NCBI GenBank assembly: GCA_964617335.1
Contig: CAZTXG010000012.1
Span: forward strand, 1-44,199
Direction: 5' to 3'
Source: UBA2658 sp964617335
GTDB taxonomy: Bacteria > Bacillota > Clostridia > Oscillospirales > Oscillospiraceae
Length of the DNA stretch: 44,199 nt
Of this stretch, positions 23,644 to 33,331 are shown piece by piece. The translations under genes and the position numbers were made by a program. The notes below the pieces were generated by a model that had not been told where the DNA came from, ran no database searches, and worked only from the letters and a program-made list of their open reading frames with translations. Every line of letters begins with the position of its first letter. The first letter of the stretch is position 1.

Positions 23644-24729
23644 TTAGGACAGGGGCTTATAGGCCTCTATGTTTGTTTCCTCAAAGGTACACATGGACGA
23701 ATACACCGAAAAGGCCATGTCGATTATGGGCATTGCCGCCACAGCCCCCGTGCCCTCGCCCAAGCGCATACCTGCTGCTATGAAGGGCTTTTGCCCCAAA
23801 GCATCTAAAAGCAAGGCTCCGGCAGGCTCGCCGCTGACATGAGAAGCCATCATAAAATCCCCCGCCTTAGGGCAAAGCCTTATGGCGCAAAGGGCAGCCA
23901 CGCTGGAAATAAAGCCGTCTATCAGCACTGGAAGCCTATGTATGGCGCCGCCGAGAAAAAGCCCCGTCATTGCCGCTATATCAAAGCCGCCCACCTTGGA
24001 GATAACATCTAGAGGGTCGTTTTTATCGGGCTTATTTTTTTCTATGGCGGTTTCTATAGCCTTAATTTTTCTGATTAATCCCTGACTTGAAAGCCCCGCC
24101 CCCACACCCGTCATAGCCTCTATGGGCTGGGAGAGTAAAACCGAGGCAACGGCGCTGGAGGTCGTGGTGTTTCCTATGCCCATTTCTCCTGCCGCCAAAA
24201 GGCCATAGCCCTCTTTTTTAAGCTTTCCCGCAAGGTCTATCCCCGTCATGATGCCGTCCTCGGCAGTTTTTCTTGTCATGGCAGGCTCTTTCGCCATGTT
24301 TTTTGTGCCCTTTCCAAGCCTTTTTAAAAGGATGCGACTATCATCTATGGGAAGGTTCATCCCCATATCAACAGGTATGACATCAGCTTTAGCCACCCTT
24401 GCCATTTTACACACACTTGTATCTCCGGTGCAAAGGTTTTTAGCAACAATGGCCGTAACAAAGCTGCCCGTCTGGGTGACCCCCTCGGAAACCACTCCGT
24501 TATCGGCACAGAAAACCACCACACAGCGCTTTTTAAGGGAAGGCTCAAGACTTCCTGTAATAGAGCAGATTTTTACAACAGCCTCTTGCAAAAGCCCAAG
24601 GCTGCCCAGAGGAAGGGCAAGAGATGACCATTTTTCCCGGCATCTTTCCCCAATTTCCAAGTCTGCCGGCTGTATCAGGGAGCAGGCTTTCTGGATTTCT
24701 GAAAGCTTTGTTTCCTTGTCTGTCTTCAT
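23644..24729 (-). CDS. cobT: Nicotinate-nucleotide:dimethylbenzimidazole phosphoribosyltransferase
   Basis: A 361-residue enzyme activating the lower-ligand base to alpha-ribazole phosphate. It has WSSLALPLGSLG, FCADNGVVSEGV, GEMGIGNTTTSSAV, GGFDIAAMTGLFLGG, and the catalytic Glu in MRLGEGTGA. Its start overlaps the cbiA stop (ATGA). No genes for making dimethylbenzimidazole (bluB or bza) are visible, so the base must come from elsewhere or be another benzimidazole or purine. Confidence 0.96.
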   Translation of the reverse strand: MKTDKETKLSEIQKACSLIQPADLEIGERCREKWSSLALPLGSLGLLQEAVVKICSITGSLEPSLKKRCVVVFCADNGVVSEGVTQTGSFVTAIVAKNLCTGDTSVCKMARVAKADVIPVDMGMNLPIDDSRILLKRLGKGTKNMAKEPAMTRKTAEDGIMTGIDLAGKLKKEGYGLLAAGEMGIGNTTTSSAVASVLLSQPIEAMTGVGAGLSSQGLIRKIKAIETAIEKNKPDKNDPLDVISKVGGFDIAAMTGLFLGGAIHRLPVLIDGFISSVAALCAIRLCPKAGDFMMASHVSGEPAGALLLDALGQKPFIAAGMRLGEGTGAVAAMPIIDMAFSVYSSMCTFEETNIEAYKPLS

Positions 24730-26096
24730 TTTGCCATACCTCCAAATTCCTCTGCCGCTTTAACAAAGTTTTTTGCAAAATTAGGGTTTGCGTAAAAGTA
24801 TATATGAGGAAAACCGGCAAAAAGGTTTTTGCTGCCGTGGATACAGTCCCAGCTTTTTTCCCTAAGGGGTTTTTTTGCAAGAAAGCTTTCACCTGGGGAC
24901 TCCGACTCAAAATAGTGAAACTCGTGGGCGGCTATGCCCTCCCCTTTTTTGCAAAGAAGATTATCGTTTTTTGCCAGAAGTTTTGAGTATCCGAATCGGC
25001 GAAGAGAGCCTGTGAAATAGCAGCCTGCATCTATAAGCCCCGCTAGGGGCCAAGGTCTATCGTCCTTGTCCCGCATTTCACTGTGGAGATACATAAAGCC
25101 GCCGCATTCGGCGAGGATGGGAAGTCCCTTTTCCCCTGCCCCTTTAATTTCCGCAAGAAGCCCTCGATTTTCGGAAAGCTCTTTTCCGTAAAGCTCCGGA
25201 TAGCCGCCGCCAAGGTATAGGGCACTTGTGCCCTGGGGCAGTCTTTCATCCTCAAGGGGGGAAAAAAACCTAAGCCTTGCCCCAAGCCTTTCTAAAAGCT
25301 CCAAATTTTCACGGTAGTAAAAGCAAAAGGCCTTGTCTTTGGCAAGGGCTATAATAGGAGCTTTTTCCGCAACAGGCTGTATGTCTAGGGGTTTTGCCTC
25401 GAGATCAGGAGCTTTCGCGGCAAGCTCTATGAGCTTTTTAATGTCCATGGTTTCGGAGAGAGTTCTTGCCAAAGCTTCAAGCTTTTGCCGTATATTGGCC
25501 ACTTCTTTTGCCGTCACAAGGCCTAAATGCCTGCTTTCCAAGGCAAAGCGCCTGTCTTGAGGAAGATAGCCTATGACTTCAAGCCTGCACTCATCTTCGA
25601 TGAGAGGTTTTATAAGCTCATATTGAGCTTTTGAGCAGCGGTTTAGGAAAACTGCTTTTATATGAGAGTCCTCCCGAAAACCTAAAAACCCGTTTATAAG
25701 AGCGCAAAGGGAAAGTGAAGCGCCCTTTGCATCCACTATAAGAATGGCGGGGGTTTTTGTGACCTTGGAAAGGTGATAGGCAGAGGCTGTGTCGGTTTTT
25801 CCTCCAAGACCGTCGTAATAGCCCATAACACCTTCTAAGACCCCAATGCCGCAGCCTAAAGCCCCCTCTAGCATAAGGGAGCGCAGCATTTCTTCACCTG
25901 TAAAAAACAAATCTAAATTTGCGGTTTTCGCCCCTGTTATTTCAGCGTGAAACATGGGGTCTATATAATCCGGCCCGCATTTAAAGGCGGCAGGAGAAAA
26001 CCCCATTTTCTGCAGCAAAAGCAAAACACCGCAGGTAATCGTTGTTTTACCGCTTCCGCTAGAGGCTCCTGCCAGCATAATTCTCGGAAAATTCAA
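24726..26096 (-). CDS. cbiA: Cobyrinate a,c-diamide synthase
   Basis: A 456-residue glutamine amidotransferase. The ATPase P-loop MLAGASSGSGKTTITCG is at about residues 7-23; the C-terminal glutaminase has LAECGGFMYLH (nucleophile Cys) and AHEFHYFESE. The start is a TTG at 26096, the codon right after the cbiET stop, with AGAGGTG upstream. The first ATG, six codons later, would remove the strand before the P-loop and lacks a binding site. Neighbour of cobT and cbiET. Confidence 0.95.
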   Translation of the reverse strand: MNFPRIMLAGASSGSGKTTITCGVLLLLQKMGFSPAAFKCGPDYIDPMFHAEITGAKTANLDLFFTGEEMLRSLMLEGALGCGIGVLEGVMGYYDGLGGKTDTASAYHLSKVTKTPAILIVDAKGASLSLCALINGFLGFREDSHIKAVFLNRCSKAQYELIKPLIEDECRLEVIGYLPQDRRFALESRHLGLVTAKEVANIRQKLEALARTLSETMDIKKLIELAAKAPDLEAKPLDIQPVAEKAPIIALAKDKAFCFYYRENLELLERLGARLRFFSPLEDERLPQGTSALYLGGGYPELYGKELSENRGLLAEIKGAGEKGLPILAECGGFMYLHSEMRDKDDRPWPLAGLIDAGCYFTGSLRRFGYSKLLAKNDNLLCKKGEGIAAHEFHYFESESPGESFLAKKPLREKSWDCIHGSKNLFAGFPHIYFYANPNFAKNFVKAAEEFGGMAK

Positions 26097-27308
26097 CTAA
26101 ACACCTCTCCCCTCTCCTGATAGGAGAAACACAGGGTTTTGACCCATCATAAGATGATAGTCGGAAACAGCCTTGGAGCGGCTTATGGAAATTTGGCTTA
26201 TTTCGATATTTTTAAAGCCCAGTTCCTTTAAGCTTGCTAGCGCCTGTCCCAAGGTTTCCGCTGCAATGGCACTTATAACTATGCGAACACTGGGGTTTTT
26301 ACTTAAAAGAGATTCTATAATTTCCCGCATATTCCCACGGCTGCCGCCTATAAAAGCGCAGTTGGGAGCTGGGAGGTTTTCCATCGCCTCGGGCGCCATG
26401 CCTTTTATGAGAGAGAGATTATAAGCCGAAAATTTCTCACGGTTTTTCTCTATAAGCTCCCAACCTTCCCTTAGGCACTCCACAGCAAAAACCCGAATTT
26501 CCGGAGAAAGCCGTGCAAGCTCAATGGAAACGGAGCCTGTGCCGGCGCCAATGTCGTATATAACATCTTTTTTCTGGGGCCGCAGCTTTGAAATCACAGC
26601 GGCACGAACCTCGCTTTTTGTCATGGGAACTTCGCCCCTTATAAAGCTTTCGTCTGCAAGCCCTGTTGAGATTGAAAAGCTTTCTTCATAGTCCTCCCTT
26701 TTCACCCAAAGGGCAGAAAGGGGAGGAAAGTCCCGATTTTTTAAGGCGGAGGCCTTGTCTGTTACTATAATTTCGTCAGGGTATGATAAATTTGCCCCAA
26801 CACTTACCTCGGCATGGCCAAGATCTGCCCTATTTAGCTCGTCTATTATATCACGGGGGCTTATTTTTCCCCCGGTGAGGAAGAAGACTTCCTTTGCCGA
26901 CAAAACCGCGGCTAAAATATTGCAATCTGTTCCATGGGCGCTAACGAGCTTCACATCCTGCCAAGGTCTATGGAGTTTTGCGGCAAGATAGGAAACCGTT
27001 GTGATGCCGCTTATAGTTTCCACCTCATAGCCTGAAAGTAGGGGCAAAAGCTTATTGGCACCGCTGTAAAAACCCAAGTCCCCGCTCATTAAAACCGCAG
27101 CTGTTTCTAGGTTTTGCCTTTCGTCAATTATAGTCTTTATCTCTTCAGGATATATAGCCTTATGGGCCTCTCCCTTATAGAGATATCCTAAGCTTTCCAG
27201 CAGGCGGGGAGCGCCGATTATAAGCTGTGCGCCTTCTATGGCCTTTAAGGCCCCTAAGGTCAAGGTGTCCGGATTTCCCATGCCAACACCGATAAGGCTG
27301 ATACGCAT
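26097..27308 (-). CDS. cbiET: Fused cobalt-precorrin-7 C5-methyltransferase / C15-methyltransferase-decarboxylase
   Basis: A 403-residue fusion like aerobic CobL. Residues 1-205 are the CbiE methylase (IGVGMGNPDTLTLGAL, VLMSGDLGFYSGA). Residues 215-400 are CbiT, with the SAM-binding motif VIYDIGAGTGSVSIELA, FAVECLREGWELI and AFIGGSRGNM. It methylates C5 and C15 and removes the acetate carboxyl on ring C. It abuts cbiJ and cbiA with no gap. Confidence 0.95.
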   Translation of the reverse strand: MRISLIGVGMGNPDTLTLGALKAIEGAQLIIGAPRLLESLGYLYKGEAHKAIYPEEIKTIIDERQNLETAAVLMSGDLGFYSGANKLLPLLSGYEVETISGITTVSYLAAKLHRPWQDVKLVSAHGTDCNILAAVLSAKEVFFLTGGKISPRDIIDELNRADLGHAEVSVGANLSYPDEIIVTDKASALKNRDFPPLSALWVKREDYEESFSISTGLADESFIRGEVPMTKSEVRAAVISKLRPQKKDVIYDIGAGTGSVSIELARLSPEIRVFAVECLREGWELIEKNREKFSAYNLSLIKGMAPEAMENLPAPNCAFIGGSRGNMREIIESLLSKNPSVRIVISAIAAETLGQALASLKELGFKNIEISQISISRSKAVSDYHLMMGQNPVFLLSGEGRGV

Positions 27309-28058
27309 TTATAAGCCCTCCCTTAAAATACTTTCCACCTGCAAAAAGCTTTGCCCTTCCTCTATAGGGCGGCGCACAACAAAAACCTTTACCCCTAAAG
27401 ATTGGGCTGCTAAAACCTTGTTTTCAAAGCCGCCTTCAGGGCCGCCGTCTTTTGTAATCATAATTTTTATACCATATTTTTTAAAATGAGAAAGGTTTTC
27501 TTCCTTTGAAAAGGGTCCCTTTGCCGCTATTATATTTTCTTCCGCAACCCCCGCCCTGCGGCAAAGCTCTAAGGATGCTTCTGCGGGCAAAACCCGCACA
27601 AAAACTCTTGAGGGCCAGCCTTTTATTTTTGTGTACGGCAAAAGCTCTTTGCTGCCTGTTACGGCAAGGATGTTTCCATGGGTTTCGGAAGCCTTTTCAC
27701 AGGCTTTTTCCAAGCTGTCAAAACAGTTGCAGCCTTGAAGCTCTGACTGCTCCCTTAAAAGGCGCAGACGGCGGCAGTCTGTTTTTTCGCAGGCCTTAAT
27801 GATGTTTTGGCGAAGCTCTACGGCATAAGGGTGGCTTGCATCTATAACAGCGGCAAAGTCCCCCTTATTTATAAGCTCTGCCATTTCATCTTCATTCAAC
27901 CTGCCAATTTTGACCTTAAGGTTTTCCCGCTTTTCCATTTGCGCCTCGCCGTAATCCGTTGCCACGCAAAGAGTCACCTTATAACCAAGGCTTTCTGCCA
28001 AAAGGGATATTTCCCGTCCTTCGGTGGTTCCGCCAAAAATTAAAAGCTCCTTATTCAT
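27309..28058 (-). CDS. cbiJ: Cobalt-precorrin-6A reductase
   Basis: A 249-residue CbiJ/CobK NAD(P)H-dependent reductase of the macrocycle. It has LIFGGTTEGREIS at the N-terminus, IDASHPYAVELRQNI, LAVTGSKELL and RVLPAEASLELCR. The start overlaps the cbiH stop (ATGA), and the stop touches the cbiET start. Confidence 0.94.
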   Translation of the reverse strand: MNKELLIFGGTTEGREISLLAESLGYKVTLCVATDYGEAQMEKRENLKVKIGRLNEDEMAELINKGDFAAVIDASHPYAVELRQNIIKACEKTDCRRLRLLREQSELQGCNCFDSLEKACEKASETHGNILAVTGSKELLPYTKIKGWPSRVFVRVLPAEASLELCRRAGVAEENIIAAKGPFSKEENLSHFKKYGIKIMITKDGGPEGGFENKVLAAQSLGVKVFVVRRPIEEGQSFLQVESILREGL

Positions 28059-28789
28059 AGCTTTTTTTCATAGCCCCGAGGGGTTATCATACGACCCTTT
28101 ATAATCTTTGTTTCAGCGTTTCCCACAAAGACCGTGCAAAACATATCAAGCTTTGCTCTTTGAAGCTCACGAAGGCTCATTATTTCAAAGCTTTCCCCGT
28201 CTCTGCCAATGTTTCTGACCCAGCCGCAGACAGTTTCCGGTGACTTGTGTTTAAGAAGTATTGCACAGGCTCTATTTAAATGCTCTGCACGTTTTTTGCT
28301 GGCAGGGTTATACAGGGCAAGGCAAAAGTCCCCCTGGGCGGCAAGCTCCAGCCGCTTTTCGATAAGCTCCCAGTCTGTTAAAAGATCCGACAGGGAGATT
28401 ACGGCAAAATCATGGCTTAAGGGCGCTCCCAAAACCGCAGCGCCGGATAAGGCAGCTGTAACTCCGCTTACAACCTCAATTTCCACAGAGGGGTATTCCG
28501 AGGAAAGCTCATATATAAGCCCTGCCATGCCATAAACTCCCGCATCACCGCTGCAAACCATGGCAACGGTTTTGCCCTCTGCCGCCTGGGAAAGGGCGGC
28601 ACGGCAGCGCTCAATCTCCCTTGTCATGGGGGTTGTAAAAATGGGCTTTTCAGGAAAAAGGGGAGACACCAAGTCAACATACACACTGTAGCCGCAGATA
28701 AGCTCGCAGTTTTCAAGAGCCGCCCTTGCCTCGCCGGTCATATGTTTTTCGTCTCCGGGTCCAAGACCCACAACATAAATTTTATTCAT
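28055..28789 (-). CDS. cbiH: Cobalt-precorrin-3 C17-methyltransferase
   Basis: A 244-residue ring-contracting methylase. It has VVGLGPGDEKHMTGEA, CGYSVYVDLV, VCSGDAGVYGMAGL, GVTAALSGAAVLGAPLSHDF and LALYNPASKKRAEHL, all typical of CbiH/CobJ. Two adjacent ATGs exist (28792 and 28789); the second is better spaced from GGAGGG. The start lies inside the end of cbiG (8-base overlap). Confidence 0.95.
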   Translation of the reverse strand: MNKIYVVGLGPGDEKHMTGEARAALENCELICGYSVYVDLVSPLFPEKPIFTTPMTREIERCRAALSQAAEGKTVAMVCSGDAGVYGMAGLIYELSSEYPSVEIEVVSGVTAALSGAAVLGAPLSHDFAVISLSDLLTDWELIEKRLELAAQGDFCLALYNPASKKRAEHLNRACAILLKHKSPETVCGWVRNIGRDGESFEIMSLRELQRAKLDMFCTVFVGNAETKIIKGRMITPRGYEKKL

Positions 28790-29810
28790 CATAGCCCTCC
28801 TCAAATTTAAGGCTGAAAGCTCTTTCGGTAAGAGCCATGGTGACAGGCCCAAGGGAATGTTTTTTAACTATAAGACTTGCTCCCTCTCCTGCCCCTAAAA
28901 CGGCGCTTCTCTCGCAGATATTGTCGGCTCCCGTGGTTTTTCGCACGAAGTCAGAGGGTGTAAAATCTCCCGATAAAGCCATAAGCTCTTCGGCGGAAAA
29001 GGTCTTAAAGGGAAAATTGTGATTTTTACAAAAGTCCAAAATCCCCTTTTCCTCTGCCTTAAGGTCTATGGAGCAGACAGCGGCAATGCACTTTTCCTCT
29101 ATGCCCCCAGATAAAATAAGCTCCTTAAAGGCCTTTTCAATCTCTGAAACCTCTGTTCCTTTTCGGCAGCCGACTCCAAGGACACAGACGGGCGCTGTCA
29201 TTTTAAGGCAGTCTTTTTTACCTGCGGTTTTGTTAGAAATATAAACATCATAGTCCTCGCCGTCTGTTAGAAAAACTCCCTTTGGAGGCTTTCCCAAAAT
29301 GGGAAACCGGCTTCTTATTTTTATTGTCTCTTCGGCAAGAAGTCTGGAAGAAACACTTTTTATCGCCCCCGGGTTTAAGACTAAAAGTCCCTGTTGTCTT
29401 GCCCAGTCGTCCACAGGGAAAACCCCGTTTACGTCGGTGGCGGTTGTTATAACAGCTGTTGCCCCAAGGGCTTTTGCAAGCTTTTCGGAAAGCTCGTTTG
29501 CCCCACCAAGATGCCCCGACAAAATGGGAATAACAAAGCGGGCTGCTTCGTCTATCACAATTACGGCAGGGTCTTGAGCCTTGGATTTCACATGGGGGGC
29601 AATTGCTCTTGTAGCTATGCCGGCAGCGCCTATGAATATAAGAGCTTCTGAATTTTCAAAGGCCTTTTTTGCCCATGGGCCAAGACCTTTTTTACCCTCT
29701 CCAAAGCCAGGGGAAAGCTCTGCCTCCCAGTGGATTTGAGAAAGAATTTCTGCTATTTTCTCAGCCGAGGAAAAGCCTTTTTCAGTAAAGGCGATAAGAC
29801 TAGCTTTCAT
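28782..29810 (-). CDS. cbiG: Cobalt-precorrin-5A hydrolase
   Basis: A 342-residue enzyme opening the delta-lactone of cobalt-precorrin-5A and releasing acetaldehyde. The N-terminal part carries FIGAAGIATRAIAPHVKSKAQDPAVIVID split by ISGHLGGANELS; the C-terminal domain begins VLGVGCRKGTEV and ends with GADNICERSAVLGAG. The ATG at 29810 follows AGAAAGGC and overlaps the end of cbiF by 11 bases. The in-frame region further upstream belongs to cbiF. Confidence 0.94.
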   Translation of the reverse strand: MKASLIAFTEKGFSSAEKIAEILSQIHWEAELSPGFGEGKKGLGPWAKKAFENSEALIFIGAAGIATRAIAPHVKSKAQDPAVIVIDEAARFVIPILSGHLGGANELSEKLAKALGATAVITTATDVNGVFPVDDWARQQGLLVLNPGAIKSVSSRLLAEETIKIRSRFPILGKPPKGVFLTDGEDYDVYISNKTAGKKDCLKMTAPVCVLGVGCRKGTEVSEIEKAFKELILSGGIEEKCIAAVCSIDLKAEEKGILDFCKNHNFPFKTFSAEELMALSGDFTPSDFVRKTTGADNICERSAVLGAGEGASLIVKKHSLGPVTMALTERAFSLKFEEGYDE

Positions 29811-30564
29811 GGCTTGCCTTTCTAAACTCCGTTGTGAAGGATGGATCATAAAGCTTTGAGCGCTCGTAGAGACTGTCCATAAAGTCTCCGACAATTATAA
29901 GGGCTGTTTTGCTTATGCCGTTTTCCTTTGCGGTTTTTTCCAAAGTGTCCAGAGTGCATCGGAAAACCTTTTCCTCCGGCCAGCTTGCCTTATAAACTAT
30001 GGCAGCAGGGGTGGCGCCGCTGTATGCCCCGCCTTCCAAAAGCTCCGACACAAGCTGGGGAATAAGGGAGGATGAGAGAAAAATTACCATGGTACTTCCG
30101 ATTTTGGAAAGATTTTTCATGCTCTCCCTTTCGGGTACAGGGGTTCTTCCCGCCATGCGGGAGATTATAACAGTTTGGGTGACTGCCGGAAGGGTGTATT
30201 CTGCCTCCAAAGCGGCGGCAGCAGCGGAAAAGCTTGAAACACCGGGGACTATATCGTAAGGGATGCCCTCTTTAACAAGCTCGTCAATCTGCTCTTTTAT
30301 GGCACTGTAAAGGCTGGTGTCCCCCGTGTGGAGACGAACGGTGCTTTGCCCTGCCTTTTCCGCCTTTTTTATAAGGGATAGAACCTCCTCCAAGGTTAGA
30401 TAGGCGCTGTCATGTATTTCGCAGCCGGCTTTTGCGTGGTTTAAAAGCTCAGGATTTACAAGGCTTCCAGCATATATTATTAAGTCCGCCTCTGATAAAA
30501 GTCTTGCCCCACGCACTGTGATAAGGTCAAAAGCGCCCGGACCTGCTCCAACAAAATGTACCAT
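29800..30564 (-). CDS. cbiF: Cobalt-precorrin-4 C11-methyltransferase
   Basis: A 254-residue SAM methylase. Motifs: FVGAGPGAFDLITVRG, IYAGSLVNPELL, RLHTGDTSLYSAI, PGVSSFSAAAAALEAEYTLP and SRMAGRTPVPERE. Located six bases after cbiL and overlapping cbiG, in the order L-F-G-H typical of anaerobic cobalamin operons. Confidence 0.96.
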   Translation of the reverse strand: MVHFVGAGPGAFDLITVRGARLLSEADLIIYAGSLVNPELLNHAKAGCEIHDSAYLTLEEVLSLIKKAEKAGQSTVRLHTGDTSLYSAIKEQIDELVKEGIPYDIVPGVSSFSAAAAALEAEYTLPAVTQTVIISRMAGRTPVPERESMKNLSKIGSTMVIFLSSSLIPQLVSELLEGGAYSGATPAAIVYKASWPEEKVFRCTLDTLEKTAKENGISKTALIIVGDFMDSLYERSKLYDPSFTTEFRKASHES

Positions 30565-30570
30565 TTTTCC

Positions 30571-31260
30571 TCACTCTCCCACTATCATGGTTGTGAAATA
30601 GCTTATGTCGTCTTCGGCCTCATTAAAATTGCGGCAAATTCTCTCGTTTTCCAAGCCGCAGTTTTGCACCAGCATAATTTTATCCGAAAGCCCCCGCTTT
30701 TCGACAGCGGCTCGAACCTCCGGCATGGCCTTGCCGGTTTTCATAAGCACCTTTGTGCCGGAAAGGGAAAAGGCCTCCTCAAGAGACATTCCACCGGCAG
30801 GAATTATATGCAGGGGCTTGTTCATGCTGGTTAGACCTGTGCGCAAAGCGGCGGCAACGGCGCAAAAACTGGGCACACCGGGAATCATAATTACCTCATA
30901 GCCCTCACTTTGCAAAATGTCCATTATATAAGAAAAGGTGGAGTAAATCGAAACATCCCCCAGATTAAGCATGGCAACATCAAGCCCCTTATCTAGCCTG
31001 CTTTTTATAAGCTCCGTCTGCTCTTTGTGGTTTTCGGAAACTGCCGTCTTATCTCTTGACATGAGAAAGGGAAGGATTATTATATCCTTATCCTCGATAT
31101 TTACGGCCTTTGAGGCAATATCCAAGGCAAGAGTTTTTTCTCCCCCTGTTTGGGGAGCGGCTATACAGGGGCAGCTTTCAATGGTTTTTATAGCTTTTAT
31201 GGTCATAAGCTCCGGGTCCCCCGGGCCTACGCCAACACCAAAAAGAACTCCTTTTTTCAT
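30571..31260 (-). CDS. cbiL: Cobalt-precorrin-2 C20-methyltransferase
   Basis: A 229-residue SAM methylase starting the corrin-specific methylations. Motifs: FGVGVGPGDPELMTIKA, LNLGDVSIYSTFSYI, GVPSFCAVAAALRTGL. The ATG at 31260 shares its A with the cbiD stop (TAATG) and is preceded by GGAGGGAG; a start six codons earlier is less likely. Confidence 0.95.
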   Translation of the reverse strand: MKKGVLFGVGVGPGDPELMTIKAIKTIESCPCIAAPQTGGEKTLALDIASKAVNIEDKDIIILPFLMSRDKTAVSENHKEQTELIKSRLDKGLDVAMLNLGDVSIYSTFSYIMDILQSEGYEVIMIPGVPSFCAVAAALRTGLTSMNKPLHIIPAGGMSLEEAFSLSGTKVLMKTGKAMPEVRAAVEKRGLSDKIMLVQNCGLENERICRNFNEAEDDISYFTTMIVGE

Positions 31261-32396
31261 TAGGCTTTCTCCCTCCATTTTTCTAATATCTCTCTGCCGC
31301 CCTCTGTCATGCCCAAAAGTCCGAATTTATTTGAAAAGGCAATGGCACCAACGGCATAGGCCCCGCCCGAGCGCTGGCTTAGATGCTCCTGAATTTTACA
31401 AAGCAGGCTTTCCATAACCTTTTCCCTTAGTCCGGCAGAATCTAAAAGCTCTATGCAGGCATCGCTTGTGGGGGCAGTCATAATTTTTTCAACAAGGAAG
31501 CGAGATGCCCCAAAAAGAGCGGCATGGGTGGCAAAAAGCTCTGTGCGGCAGTCGGCAAAGCGGGAGTGAGTGTTCATTATTCCTCCTGCAAGCTTTACAA
31601 GTTTCCCCATATGAGACACCACCAGAACCTTTTCCATGCCCTGTTGGGCGGCAAAGTCCAAGGTGTTCCCAAAGAAGTTTGAGCATTTTACAAGGGGGAA
31701 ACTTTCAAGCTCCGGCAAGGTGGAAAGAAAGTTTTCCCCATAGTTTCCGGGGGTGATGATAAGGTTTTTTTCTCCTTTTTCCCCGATAACCCGAAGCTCA
31801 ATTTCAATGCTTGCCACAAGGGCCTCTAGGCTTTGGGGCTCAACTATGCCGCTTGTTCCCAATATGGAAATGCCCCCTTCTATGCCAAGCTTTCTGTTAA
31901 GGGTCCTTTTGGCGATTTCTTCCCCTTGGGGAACGGAAATTATAATTTTAAGACCCCCCTTGTAAGCGCAGTCACGGCAGACTTTTTCTGCCTCCTCTTT
32001 TATCATACGGCGGGGAACGGAGTTTATGGCGGCACAGCCCACAGGCTGGTCAAGCCCACGAAGGCTAACCCTGCCGACACCCCTGCCCCCGTCTATTTCT
32101 AACCCTTCGGGGATTTTTGAAACTTCGGCATAAATGAGGGCGCCGTCTGTTGCGTCAATGTCGTCGCCCCCGTCTTTTCTCACAGCGCAGGAAACCTTGC
32201 CCTCGCTGTGCCTTATGTCGAGAATGTCAACCTCAACAGAAAGACCCTTGGGGGTAACAAGGCTTTCGGTTTTACTGTCTTTTCCGGAAAGCAAAGTCCT
32301 TGCCGCTGCCTTTGAAGCAAGGGCGGCGCAGCTTCCCGTGGTGTAGCCGCAACGAAGTTTTTTTCCTCCGCTTATAATGTAATGCTCAAAGCTCAT
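31260..32396 (-). CDS. cbiD: Cobalt-precorrin-5B C1-methyltransferase
   Basis: A 378-residue enzyme of the anaerobic pathway. It has LRCGYTTGSCAALASKAA, VRKDGGDDIDATDG, GLDQPVGCAAINSVPRRMI, GILGTSGIVEPQS-type sequence and KLAGGIMNTHSRFADCR. The presence of CbiD with CbiG and CbiK marks the oxygen-independent route. The start lies within the last 11 bases of cbiK. Confidence 0.96.
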   Translation of the reverse strand: MSFEHYIISGGKKLRCGYTTGSCAALASKAAARTLLSGKDSKTESLVTPKGLSVEVDILDIRHSEGKVSCAVRKDGGDDIDATDGALIYAEVSKIPEGLEIDGGRGVGRVSLRGLDQPVGCAAINSVPRRMIKEEAEKVCRDCAYKGGLKIIISVPQGEEIAKRTLNRKLGIEGGISILGTSGIVEPQSLEALVASIEIELRVIGEKGEKNLIITPGNYGENFLSTLPELESFPLVKCSNFFGNTLDFAAQQGMEKVLVVSHMGKLVKLAGGIMNTHSRFADCRTELFATHAALFGASRFLVEKIMTAPTSDACIELLDSAGLREKVMESLLCKIQEHLSQRSGGAYAVGAIAFSNKFGLLGMTEGGREILEKWREKA

Positions 32397-33168
32397 TTCT
32401 CTCGGCCTTTTCTATATGCTCACAATAAATTTCTCTTATGCCGGCATATTCACCCAGACCTTTAAGCACACAGCTTGTCTCTATGCCATTTGCGAGAAAA
32501 ACCTGAAGCCAGCTGCCCTCATCTTCTCCTGCCATGTCGTTTTGGGCATGGTCTCCGGCTACAAGCATAAGGGGGGTTAAAAGAGCCTTTTTATAACCTT
32601 TTTTTTGCACCTGAGCCAGAACTTCGTCCAAATCAGGAAAGGCCTCTACAGTGCCTATAAAAACATTCTCATAGCCCTTGGATTTTGCCAGATAATCCAT
32701 GGCGGCATAGGCCATATTTGAAAAATGCCTGCTGCCATGACCCATAAGCACCAAGGCCTCACCGTCTTGTTTGGCTAAGTTTTCCCGAAGTACAGAAAGG
32801 ACTTTTTCCATGTCTTCAAAATCTGCCAGCAGGGGAGTGCCTATAAAAACAGATTCAAAATTATCTGCCATTTCAGAGACGGCAAGCTTCATTTTTTCGT
32901 ATTCCTCACCATAGATAAGGTGGGTTGGCTGGACAACAAGCTGCTTAAATCCATCCTTTTTTATGCAGTCCAAGGCCTCGGAAACAGAAGGGATGTGTAT
33001 GCCCCGACGTTTAAGCGCAGCCCTTACCATGCCGCTGGTATAAGCGGAATAAACCTTGTAGCGGGGAAATCTTTGGGCTATATGCCCCTCTACGGCCTGA
33101 ATATTTTTTTCTCTGGTCTCGTCAAAGCTTGTTCCGAAGCTGACAAGCAAGATAGCTTTATTTTGCAT
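32386..33168 (-). CDS. cbiK: Anaerobic sirohydrochlorin cobaltochelatase
   Basis: A 260-residue class II chelatase inserting Co2+ into sirohydrochlorin, the entry to the anaerobic branch. It has LLVSFGTSFDETRE, and the metal-binding histidines His144 in LMGHGSRHF and His207 in VAGDHAQNDMAGEDEGSW, matching His145 and His207 of Salmonella CbiK. GGAGGG precedes the ATG. It is the first gene after the cobalamin riboswitch at 33332-33436. Confidence 0.96.
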   Translation of the reverse strand: MQNKAILLVSFGTSFDETREKNIQAVEGHIAQRFPRYKVYSAYTSGMVRAALKRRGIHIPSVSEALDCIKKDGFKQLVVQPTHLIYGEEYEKMKLAVSEMADNFESVFIGTPLLADFEDMEKVLSVLRENLAKQDGEALVLMGHGSRHFSNMAYAAMDYLAKSKGYENVFIGTVEAFPDLDEVLAQVQKKGYKKALLTPLMLVAGDHAQNDMAGEDEGSWLQVFLANGIETSCVLKGLGEYAGIREIYCEHIEKAERNEL

Positions 33169-33248
33169 TTTTTGCCCTCCTACTCATGGAAAATAATATA
33201 TTGCCTTATTTTTCTGTAAATGTCTTTAATATTTCCTTCTATGGATAT

Positions 33249-33282
33249 AAAAAAAGCGTCCCTTTTAAACCTAAAGGGACGC
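33249..33282 (-). terminator. Riboswitch terminator before cbiK
   Basis: GCGTCCCTTT (33256-33265) and AAAGGGACGC (33273-33282) form a perfect 10-bp stem followed on the minus strand by seven T. It lies between the aptamer and cbiK and is its likely expression platform. The rest of the cobS-cbiK gap holds no gene. Confidence 0.9.
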
Positions 33283-33331
33283 CTTAGCGCTGAAAATTTT
33301 CTGCTCATCCCTCGCAAACAGTTTTTTAAAA